Of a stretch of 64,000 bases of DNA, positions 54,240 to 64,000 are shown one piece after another. A program made the position numbers and the translations under genes. Position 1 is the first letter of the stretch. Every line of letters begins with the position of its first letter. This DNA is from Berberis thunbergii (taxonomy: Eukaryota > Streptophyta > Magnoliopsida > Ranunculales > Berberidaceae), in NCBI GenBank assembly GCA_003290165.1, contig QNQO01001160.1, forward strand, positions 1 to 64,000, given 5' to 3'. The notes below the pieces were generated by a model, which was given only the letters and a program-made list of their open reading frames with translations, was not told where the DNA came from and searched no databases.

Positions 54240-55831
54240 ACTAGCTGACCTAGAGCTTCTAACTTCTGAGCTCGGTCGCCTTTGAACGTCTTTGTCAATA
54301 ATCAGTGGCCTGGTTAGTGCAATAGTCGAGTCTCTGAGGATAATGTTCGAGGGTCGACATGAAGACACATTCCACTATTTTATGTGGAGGATTACAACAC
54401 TTTTGGTGATGCCAGACTTGCCAGTGATATATTTAATACGGTCGTTGATGTTTTGGATGATCAGTTGAACACCTCAAGGTCATAGAAATATAGAATGAAG
54501 GAATTAAACATAGTGTTGATCTTTATAATGGTACCTCTTAGTTCAACCTATGCGGAATTTTAGGGCCTTTACTTCTTCTGTGCCTCTATTTTTGGGCCTG
54601 GCTATACTGCCAAACCCACCTCTAGCAGGTGATGTAGTTCCATTAGGTCTCATCATGCTACCTATCTATAATGCAAGATGTACCTATCTATGATGCAAAT
54701 CTTGCATTCGTTTACTCATTTTTACTTGTGTTTGCAGCATGGAGTTAAAATATTACCGTTTATGGTTGTCACACAGCTTATAACTAGAGAGGTTTGTAGC
54801 ATTTTCATTCATGTTGCAATGATATCAGCTGGAATTATCATAATGTTAGTGAACATTATCTACAAACCTTCAAAATTGTGCTACATTTATGAACACGGAC
54901 AATGTATCCCAGGAAATCCAATACCGAGTTTCAAATCCTTACATGTGTTTATGGTGAATCCAACGTCTCAACCATCATAAACCTCATCGAGGTGTCGAAC
55001 CTGACATGCAACATCCTCATATATGTTGTGTATGCGTCCTGCACCTAAAGGACCTCAAAAGGCTAATGGCTCACAACAAGGATGACACAAATTCCATTTA
55101 CTACAAGATGTCCAAAAGCATTATCATTGCCTTCAAATTTTACAAACAACAGCACAAAGGCATAGTCTCACTGTTCAGTTTGACAGCAATAGCGCCTTTA
55201 GGCTTTAGCGTCATTGCATGTTGGCATTCATAAAGAAGCCGACCAAAAAATAAACATCATTGATTATACTTCTATTTCATAGGCAACGAAACAGCGATGA
55301 ACTACTTGAGACCACCCAGCAATCAGAACTGTTAACTGCAATGTCCTCAAAATGGCACCTTGTTCCATTGATATAACTAACTATTGATTCTAAGAAGACC
55401 CAGTGCCACTACCTGCAGGATAGGGGGCAAAGTTGTGTCTTTTCTTGGGTGGTCCCAATGATCAGGAAGCCTTGATATATAGTATTCGAATGGCAGATGA
55501 TTGCAATGTTGAATTTCGATTATCAACCGAGAGTGATGGCAAAAGTAAATAGGTTTTGATTTTAAGTCTCGTTATCAACAGAAGGATGGACTGGAAGCTG
55601 TAGAAATCATAAGGACACTGGAGAATGGCTATGATCTGGTGATAGTAGGTAGACATCATTCGCCAGCATCGCCGCTCGTGATGGGACTTACGTTTTGGAA
55701 CGAGTTTCCGGAACTGGGGTGCATAGAAAACATGCTTGCTAGCTACATCGGATATCGAGAAGGAAATGCCGGTGCTGGTGTTGCAACAACCACCCGAACA
55801 CCAACACGAATTTTTCGGAGGGGACTCCTAG

Positions 55832-56529
55832 ACATCAACATACGATCCCAGTTTAATAAATATATCTATTTTAGAATCAAGAAACCAACCATATTCAATG
55901 GTGGTCAGTTTTATAGTTTCTTTACGCGTTAAATTTATCAAATGATAGTAGTGGCAATTCAGTGAAGCAAAACATCAAACACACAGAATGCAGAACCGAG
56001 ACACCAAGAAAGGTTAATGAATCAAAAGCAACAATGGGTATAACAGATAGACAGAGACTAAAAGGTTAATGAATCAAAAGCAACAATGGGTATTGAAAAT
56101 AAGAGAGAAATGTTACCTCAACAAGACCATATATAGGCAGTTTTTTCTCCAGGAAATGGTGGTTGGTCTACCGCGTGTCCATCGAGATTTCAACCGCGTA
56201 AAATGCAACCGTCAATTTCTGGATCTTCGCACCCCCCAATTGGTGAAAAGTTTAGAGGGTCTCCAGTGCAAATATGTTCATCAGAAGTTGGGGGCACATT
56301 AAGATGCGCATCCCACACACATCTCGAGGTGCATTGTATTTCTTCCGGGTGTGCTATTTTTTTTTTTTTTTTGTAATATTTAGTAGGTGCATTGGACAAG
56401 GATTGTGATTTCATTTTTCGAGGTAATTTTGGTAAGTTAATTGTAAAAAATATTTTGTTATGTATAGAAAAAACATAAAAAAAAATTGTTATAATTTTGA
56501 AGTTATCAATATGATTAGGTACAGAGCTA
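55832..56529. other. Intergenic, no gene seen
   Basis: Contains a short direct repeat 'gaatcaaaagcaacaatgggtat' (about 56019 and 56071) and, at 56310-56330, 'cacacacatctcgaggtgcattg', the same motif that fills the foldback element at 1650-3195. A T-run lies at 56357-56374. Confidence 0.5.
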
Positions 56530-57440
56530 GGAGGGGTCAAGTGGGGGCAAATTGACTTTTGATTTTTTTTTTTTTTTTTAATTTGCCGATCCTTCAACAC
56601 CAACAACATCATCCTACCTCACCACTTCTCTCACCCTTTATTCTTTGCGACATCGACGACCCCGCCTTGCTGCGCCTCTTTCTTCTTTTCTGCTCCTTCT
56701 ACTTGTTTACTGCAAGACCGACAACCGCCCCGTCTCCTTTTCTCTTCATCTCATTCCCTATCTATTTAATTTATTTATTTTTTCCACCATCGCTACTAGC
56801 CATCAGCAATCCCACTCTTTTTTGTCTTCTTTGAGGTGGAAAATTATTTATTTTGATAGCATATCGAGACCTAGTTTTGTATTTTATTCATGAAATTTGT
56901 ATGGAGATACATGAAAATTCCGATCCATTAGTTTTTTCTTAAGATACATGTTTGTATCTCGAATTTCATCCGTGGAATAATGTTTTAAGGACATTTTGAT
57001 GATCAACGTGAGTCTTTTAACAACTAAAGCATGTTTACTGCTAACCCTGGGGAAGACTGAAGTAGTGATTAATGTTAGGGGTACCATCTAATTAGCTATT
57101 TTTATAGGAAAAATCGCAAATAACTCAATTTTTTTTTGTAACATATAGTTTTACATTTGAATTTAATTCGCCCCTTAACTTTATACACCAATTTGATTTG
57201 TCCCTCATATATTTATTTGTTACACTCTTACAAAGTTGCTTGTTGGATCCATTTCCCCCCCCCCCCCCCCAGATATTAGATGGAATTTTGTTTAGTAGTT
57301 GGTGTTTTGTATATATTTATGTATTGTTCAAATTATAATATAAATTATGTTAATGTAATTATTATTATATTGTCATTAATTAACAATGATTCATCACCTC
57401 TCTCTCACTTTAACAAAAATCCTGACTCCGTCATTGATTA
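56530..57440 (+). repeat. Dispersed repeat, copy 2 (partner at 3625-4290)
   Basis: Begins 'aggaggggtcaagtgggggc' and follows the same order of landmarks as copy 1, with extra sequence around 57040-57280 including a C-run of about 14-15 at 57257-57271. No Tourist-like MITE interrupts this copy, which shows that the MITE in copy 1 is a separate insertion. Confidence 0.6.
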
Positions 57441-60400
57441 TGGTTTAAGCATTTTAAACTCTTTTACATATTACATAAAGAGTACCACAAACCTCATAAT
57501 ATCATATAAACTACATATTGCATTAAAAAATCACTTATATAAGAAAATTTTAATGTTAAATTAAGATTGTAACAGGTTAAAATATACAGAAATTGAGACT
57601 GGCCGAATGAAAAATATATATATTTTGGGTTTCAAAAAAAAGATTCGATGACTCAAAAATATATATTTCGTGAAATTTCAACATTCTTCCATAAATCACA
57701 TTCCTTTCATTGGACCAATGCATCAAACTGCGTTTTAAGACACAAAAGCCTTACTCTGACTCAATAAATTGTATTCCATCCTTGTGGGAAATAGGATCCA
57801 AATTTTGTAGAACCAAAAAGTCATGTACAAGAGTACAACATCGAAAATTTGTAAGTTAATTGTTACTTGATTATGATGCGTTTTTTTTTTACGACCAACC
57901 AACGGGATTTGCTCTGTATACTGAAATTGTTAGAACCGAACTCATACAGAACAAGAGTAAAATGTAAGGAAATTCTTAAGACCATTAAAGTACTGTTCAT
58001 ATTTGAGTTGATGAAATTGGTTTATTGGGTCGAAGGACATGTTATGAGAGATTTTATTTTCTCAAAATATAGCTGATGAGACATCAAACAATTATCTAAT
58101 TACAGTCAAACACGTAATGAAAAAGGCCAAGGACAGAACAGGCCCAAATCAGACCCAGGTCTACCTGTAAGTCAAGTGATTGAGTTGAGCCTGTATTACA
58201 TAAGCTCAATATGGCGGAAGTCTTAGAGCTTAGCATGGGACAATGAGGCCAGAACATAAACCCTTGGGTTTATTGAGATTAAAACTCATTTAGATCGCTT
58301 TTGGCCCAATTAAATATTAAGTCCTAAAGAAAGCTAAGTACCAAAGAAGATTAGTCGTGGATGGGTGAAGAACCCTACATAAACATAATTTGATAAAAGA
58401 AGATTCTAAGTGAGATTTCTCTCTTCATTGCGCATTCAAAGGTAAAGTCAATGAATAATTAAAACAATTTCATCATATAAGACGAACAAAACAGATGATG
58501 AATGCCTAATTTTGATTAGTCTAATTCCATCGTTATTCAAGAGCCTAACATGGTGGTATGTCGTTCACTACTACTCATATTTTCAGGTCAAAAAATTAAC
58601 TAAGGACGGAGTTGGACGCATCAATAACCAAAGTCAAGCGTGATGTTGGAAATATCAAATATCGTTATTTTTAGAAAATGCGCAAAAAATGTATGAAGAC
58701 CCCACGATTGTCGTTAGAATGCTCATACAACTATAAAAGCAAATGTTCAATTTTCGTAGGGCATGTCATACCAACTTCATGAATCTTACCAGATAAGTTA
58801 GCATTGACCATCATTAAAAACTGAATTTCTACTCTCAAACACAAACAATATCAATTATTTCATGTTCTTGTTAACGATTACAAAGTCAGTCTTCAAGCTG
58901 ACAGGCAATGAGACCTCAGGCAATGAGACCTTTATATTTCGCTTAAAGATTAGGATTCTCCACCCGAACACATGATATCGATTATTTCTTAAACAGAAAA
59001 CAAATAGCTAAATTATATGAAACATACAATGGAATGAGTGAGGCTAGAGAATCAGGTTTTGTTAGAGAATAGAAGTCTACCTATGTATCATGATTGTACG
59101 ATAAAATATAGTCCTTTGAGACCTTGATCGAGTCAATTTTTGTATATAGTTAATCCTATTCTCGGGTTGTTGATTAGTCCATTTTTCATCCACTAAAATT
59201 TAAAACAGTTCGATCAAATGGTTGATATCTTTATTCCACCCTTGAACTTAACTTAAATCCATGAGAGAATCTCAAAGCTTTCAGACAAATTAACTACTGT
59301 TTGGATAGTTTAAGTTACTTAATTACTTAGTTAAGCTAAGATAATCATATATTTAAGTATTGGGATTTGGTAGAAGCATTGAACCGTAATTCCAGCAAAC
59401 GAGACAAAAAAGCCTAAAACACTGAAATAACTTTCTTAATTATATTTTATTTTCTCCAAATGATGAACAAACGAGGCATCGTATTTTTCGCGTATTTTAT
59501 AAATTTTTCGTAAGCTCCATTAGCCTTCAGATTCACTATGATCGGACGTGTAAATTCTTCTACATGACCGTTTAAATGAACGATACGTATAACGTCTAAC
59601 GCGCCACAGGGAAGAACACAAGCCAAACAACACTTTAGAGACCCACCAGCGGTGTGGTTACTTTCTTATGGTGTTGACCTGTAGGTCACACCTTGTCGAT
59701 AGGTTATTGAATCCCATAAAAATTCAGCTCGCTTTCCCAAAAAAAATATTAAGGTTATAAAATCCTATAAAAACCCAACTCGCTTTCAAAAAAAAAAATC
59801 TTACAAGGATTTGCTTTACAGGTTGAAATTTATAGTATCATATTTAGACTATATCTTTCGAGTATTCATGCTAAAATAAGAAAAATATGAATTAGACATG
59901 GATTCTCATTTCTCGCAAACATAATATTATCACTAAAACATAATATGAAATCTATTTAACTTTTTCAGTAGAGTTAAAATTGTGACTTGTGATATCATCC
60001 GGCTCAAGTCTACCAATTAAATTAGTATTCCACTAACTACTTACAATAATATTATCACTAAAACAAGACGATCAGATGTGCTTGTTGCAATTGTGGATTC
60101 GTTGATTAAAGCTAGGAAATGAATCTCGTCAAGTGGATTAATTAACATTCCATGTGAAATTATAGATCTTATATTGCATTGCTCTATATGGATGATGCAA
60201 TCTTGCTTTGAACTAATCTTGTTGACCTGTTCAAGTAATGTACGTGAGCCGCAAATCGTTCGATGACCGATGGTACTTCGATGTTAAAGTTGGATAGGGC
60301 TATGAGAAAAGTGTAATGCTCTAAGAAGGAATTTGTAACGTACCTTAGCTTACCAATCTCATGTCTTGTTTATAATATAAGGAGTTCTGGTTTTACTAGA
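57441..60400. other. Long intergenic stretch, no gene seen
   Basis: AT-rich, no frame with family resemblance. A pair of similar segments at about 59700-59735 and 59752-59790 ('ttattgaatcccataaaaa.tcagctcgctttcc') forms a short tandem repeat. Nothing else was recognised. Confidence 0.5.
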
Positions 60401-61083
60401 TCATCATAACGTAGTTAAGAATGAGATATTCATGGAGATCCCTCCCTAATTAGGAGTTGTGTTGTAGGAGGAAAGTTTCATATTAGCTCCATGCCCCTAG
60501 ATACGCGGGAGTTAGTTCTCAATTCAAAAATGATATTCACATAATTATTACAGAATATATCCCTTAATTTATACATGTTAGTGTTTTGATTATTATATTT
60601 TATAGTAATTATTTCGTTTTCATATCTTTGTAGGAATTTGAGCGTAAACGATGAAATCATATTAAGGCGTCTATATAAGGAATTACACGTGGTGGTACAA
60701 AGTAGGGAGATAATCACAAAACCTAAACCTATAAACCCAAACCCTAATCCTAAACTCACATCCATAAGTCCATAAACCCTAAGCCTACAACCTAATCCAC
60801 AAATCCTAAGCCCACCAAACCCATTTCATTCCATCCATCTCATTTCATTCTATCATTTTATTTTATTTTTCTTATCTTTAATTTAGTTTTCTTTTAAAAA
60901 CACTGTAACCCCCATTTTCCATTTAAATTAGTTTAGATAATTTCTTAAATAATCAATTGCATTCACCTTCTTCGTGGGATCGACCCGTACTTGCCGTTGT
61001 CTACCAGTTAGACACCGTGCACTTGCGGTATTACAAGTGGGTTAAATTAACCTGTTAATTTAGGTTAGTTAAATCCCCACCAA
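60400..61083 (+). mobile_element. Probable 5' LTR of an Athila-like element
   Basis: The right end is set by the PBS at 61089. The segment has a TATA box (CTATATAAGG, 60671-60680), 'aaaccctaa' repeats (60716-60820), and the 'gggatcgacccgtacttgcc ... gtgcacttgcggta' sequence common near the ends of plant Athila/Tat-type LTRs. The left boundary is an estimate: no second LTR is in the window to define it. Confidence 0.5.
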
Positions 61084-61088
61084 GTTTT

Positions 61089-61106
61089 TGGCGCCGTTGC
61101 CGGGGA
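61089..61106 (+). other. Primer-binding site, tRNA-Asp type
   Basis: TGGCGCCGTTGCCGGGGA, the typical PBS of Athila-type Ty3 elements, complementary to the 3' end of tRNA-Asp. Confidence 0.85.
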
Positions 61107-61172
61107 AAGTAGCATTGTAATTGAATTTAAGATTTATTTTCACTAATTGTAAAACAAAAAAAAAAAAAAACC

Positions 61173-61206
<34 letters not shown>

Positions 61207-62500
61207 CATTCAAAACAAAAATTTTATTTTTATTTTGTTCCTTTTACACTCATTTTGTGTTTGATTTTGCAGATTACACGCTTCTCGAGGATATTGGACG
61301 ATCCTGCAAAAGATCAAGCAAATTTTTATTTTTTATTTTTTATTTTTGTGAGGAGAGTTGTAATTTTATTTTCACCTCGTTTTACGAGTGTGTGGTGTAA
61401 TAATTTTTATACTTTACTATTTTTCATTTTGTTTAATCACTAAAAAAAAAAAAACCCAAAATTTTCTAAGTCAAAAGAAGTTATAGGGAAACAATTTTAA
61501 TTGTTACCCAATAATTTTTATGATTTAGAAATCCGACTTCTAAGACCAAGACCAGTAAATTTATTTGCATGTGCTTGTGTGTTGATTGAAACTGATAAAA
61601 AGAAGTCGGACCTTTTTTTTGAATTGTGCTAACTTTTTGTGCAGATTGGAATACGCACACTGTAAGTATTTCTATCACACGCAATGTATTAGCGACCGGG
61701 TGCTTGGTGTAATTGGTTGAAATTGTGTGATTGGTTGTTTAATTTCTGTAATTGTGGATACTAAACTTTAGTAATTCATAATAAGCAGACCCAGCTTATA
61801 AATAGAAATTGGTGGGACCTGATATCCCCACCTCATCACTCCAGCTGTGTGCAACCAATAACCTAACATAATTAAAATCAATTAGCAAGTTAGATAGAGC
61901 ATTCTCTTAGGTACGGTGTTCATAAGACAACCAAGACCAAGGTGAATCCAGTAATTTTTGTGTTGACCGCTGCTAAAAGTGACGATGGGTTTAATCATTC
62001 AATGAACTCCGAGAGGCCACTGCCACAAGGGTAATTTACCCGGTACGCCGAGTCATAAGTAAGCTACGATCCACAAGAAGAATTGGTGTAACCAACCGTT
62101 TTTGGTTAGGAACACAAGCCTCAAGTGTGCATTTAACATCACATCGTTCTCACATCTATTGGCTTACAGAGCGGTAGCACAAGGAAGTACTTAATTGGAC
62201 CATTGTGACCTCCTTCTCTTGTGCGATAATCCGGTTTCTTTGAAACAAAACTCTAGCCTACTGATTTTGAACTTTGCGGTGTAAAGTGTACACTCTTAGG
62301 ATCAACTTGTAGTACCCATTGTTGTGTCATAAATATTACATAAGAAATAATTGTCCCCCAAAGATAAAAAGATAATTGATCTCAAAAACGTTTATTGCTT
62401 AGGGAGGCATGTTTCTTGTGCATTTATTGGTTGTTGATTGCGTGTGAGTCTGTGCATATTTTGTTTAGAGTTAGTGATTTAAAAAAAAAAAAAAAAAAAA
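61107..62500 (+). other. 5' untranslated leader of the Athila-like element
   Basis: Long A-rich and AT-rich leader with A-runs (61150-61165, 61180-61205, 62480-62500) and no coding frame of note. A gag capsid region would be expected here in a complete Athila element and is not found. Confidence 0.45.
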
Positions 62501-63639
62501 ATGAACACAAGGGTTTATCCAGCCTATTTTTCCGAGCAAGTCAATTCATTTGATGACATGCAACGACCTGAGTATGATCCATATTATTACCCAGGTGTAG
62601 CTTATCATTCTGACTTCTCATGGGCTCATGGTCAGTACCATGAAGGCTCTCTAGACACTCCTCAAACTCCTCAAGCTTTCATTCCTGATAATGAGTTAGA
62701 GGATATAATGAAATTTTTATAGAGCGAACAGGAGAAATACTTGTGCAAAATTCTCATGAAATCACAGAATTGAAAACTATTTTTCAACAAAACTCTCAAG
62801 CTATCCGGAAACTTGAGATGACTGTGAGTCAGATAGTTGAGTCACTTCCTGAGATAGAGTCAGAAAAATTCCCTAGTGACTCATTTATTGATGAACCTGT
62901 CGATTCTGAGACACTACAGACATCTCCTTTCCATGTTGACTCATGCCTCCCTAGTGACTCATGCATAGAATCAAACTGTGACCATTCTTTAGAGTCTCCC
63001 CTTGACTGTTTAGAGGCTTGTTTGACTCAATTTAGTTTGGACTTTGATGTTGATGATTCCATTAGGGAAGTCAATGAATTGCTTGACTCAGTCCCCATTG
63101 TGGATCCTAGTTATAAATGGAAGTCTAAAGTGAATCATCTTTCACTCAGTGAGTCAAAACTAGTCCTATCAGTTGAGCCACCTGCACTTGACCTTATTCA
63201 ATTACCTGACACCCTCAGGTATGCTTTTTCAGGTGATGAGTTGTCTAGACCAGTATCTCTATATGATTCATGTGATGAGCCTGTACCACCTGATATATCT
63301 ATCGTCTCATCTACTTGCATCATATTCCCATTTGCTAAGGCTACTTTCACTGATCCCTTGTGTTGTAGTGAGGATTTCAGTTTTCACCATCCTGATGTGA
63401 AAATTATCCATTCTTCTGATGTGGCACCAGACATAGGATGTTCCCTTTTTGGAGCACGCAATGATCATCTGTTGTGTATGACTATTGATCACTTTTGGAA
63501 TGTCCTAGTGTATATGGTGCCCCATGTGATTGCTATATTTTGGTGGACTGATCCTCAACTGTTCAGGTTGTTGATATACGACCATGGACTAAGTGTTTGT
63601 CATATTCTTCCTCTACACTTTTGTTACACCATTTTTTAG
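62501..63639 (+). pseudogene. Athila-like gag C-terminal remnant
   Basis: Two frames in tandem. 62501-62722 (MNTRVYPAYFSEQ...) has the Tyr/Pro/His text 'YYYPGVAYHSDFSWAHGQ', which resembles the 'NHPNFSW' region late in Athila gag. After a frame break, 62743-63639 starts with 'TIFQQNSQAIRKLEMTVSQI', matching the coiled-coil 'IRNLE.QVGQ(I/L)' region of Athila gag. It then has a long Asp/Ser/Glu-rich stretch and 'IQLPDTLRYAF', like the 'LPSHLKYAFL' text that precedes protease/RT in these elements. No reverse transcriptase follows before the window end. The 298-codon acidic frame is unusually well kept. Confidence 0.55.
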
Positions 63640-64000
63640 GAAGAATATTTGTCGGGCTGATGACGGTAAACCAAGCGCTCCTAGGAGGCAGCCTAGCTTT
63701 AGTTGTGTGTCTTTGCTGTTAGTCTGGATTGATTTTCGAGTACCCTATTTAGTTGTGTTTCACTCATACTCGTTAGCTCTACAACAGTTTTGACTTACAA
63801 CTTGACTTTTCTTTTTAGTTTTCTTTGTTAGTGTCGAGTCTGCATTTTATCGATTTCTAATGAAAACTCCATGCTTCTTATGTTTATGAGCTTCATTGAT
63901 GGATGACTTCTTGGAAATTGGTAAAATCTTCACCGCGGTAATATTGTTCTAACCTCCTCTCATGTACTTACTTCATTCATTTGTCAGAATTATTTTATTA
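63640..64000 (+). other. 3' part of the Athila-like element, window end
   Basis: Contains 'gtaaaccaagcgctcctaggaggcagcc' (63666-63693), similar to the 'aaacaaagcgct.g..gggaggcaaccc' spacer that follows coding regions in many Athila-type elements. The 3' LTR, if any, lies outside the window. Confidence 0.4.

Larger units (their letters stand above)
48118..55831 (+). pseudogene. Old CHX relic split by a chromovirus
   Basis: Left part (about 48118-48476): exon 2 start 'TVIAGPSGLG' followed by degraded frames and a readable 'SMMESLSLFHVTASAL'. After the retrotransposon (48477-54239) the text resumes with 'LADLELLTSELGRL', which is the next CHX motif. The interrupted codon run is 'gcacta|gctgac' (Ala-Leu-Ala-Asp). 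Further relic pieces are the 'PDGPPLG' region (about 54585-54650, frameshifted), exon 3 from 54738 (acceptor 'tttgcag') and the C-terminus at 55585-55831 with 'ENGYDLVIVGRHH' and 'EFPELGCIENML', ending at TAG 55829-55831. Many stops and frameshifts show it was already dead before the retrotransposon arrived. Confidence 0.82.

Overview
The window is nuclear DNA of a flowering plant, probably a eudicot judging by its AT-richness. The evidence is short exons split by GT-AG introns, a plant-specific CHX transporter family, a plant clade-E type PP2C, and plant transposons of several classes (CACTA, Tourist-like MITE, Ty3 chromovirus, Athila-like element). I see no bacterial features, no CRISPR array, no rRNA and no convincing tRNA gene. 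The species cannot be named from the sequence.

The backbone is a tandem array of eight loci of the CHX (cation/H+ exchanger, CPA2) family, all on the + strand and all built on one three-exon plan: about 70-77 codons, then about 336 codons, then about 380-400 codons. Three are intact: 18112-20735 (794 aa), 25203-27791 (785 aa) and 34804-38030 (812 aa). One (43126-46286) has a single-base frameshift. One (5139-16233) is split in exon 1 by an 8.5 kb transposon. Two are truncated relics (17238-17786 and 21734-22844). One (48118-55831) is an old relic split by a retrotransposon. A single unrelated intact gene, a 445-aa PP2C phosphatase with five exons (29351-31700), sits inside the array.

Two separate segmental duplications enlarged the array. 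The first is a unit of about 4.49 kb (4819-17786 without the transposon, and 17787-22280). It is joined at a run of T and contains one CHX gene plus part of a CHX relic. The second is a unit of about 7.3 kb (about 32104-39465 and about 40391-47690). It carries a decayed Ty3 element, a CHX gene and a solo LTR.

The most interesting object is the CACTA element at 5194-13673. It has perfect CACTA termini, an ATG target-site duplication proved by the empty site in the paralogue at 18166-18172, and dense subterminal repeats. It has no transposase. Its interior carries exon fragments with their splice sites, all on the minus strand, from at least six and probably eight host genes: a SDR4-like dehydrogenase, an unidentified gene, a chloroplast-protein-like exon, a Cys-rich protein, a class VIII myosin, mitochondrial chaperonin 60, a TGA-type bZIP factor and a nucleobase-ascorbate transporter.

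The left end (1650-4290) holds a 1.5 kb foldback element with 'atctcgag' motifs, a Tourist-like MITE and a dispersed repeat that recurs at 56530-57440. The right end holds a young chromovirus (48477-54239, two 510-bp LTRs with about five differences, several frame breaks) and the 5' part of an Athila-like element (about 60400 to the window end) that lacks visible reverse transcriptase in the part seen.
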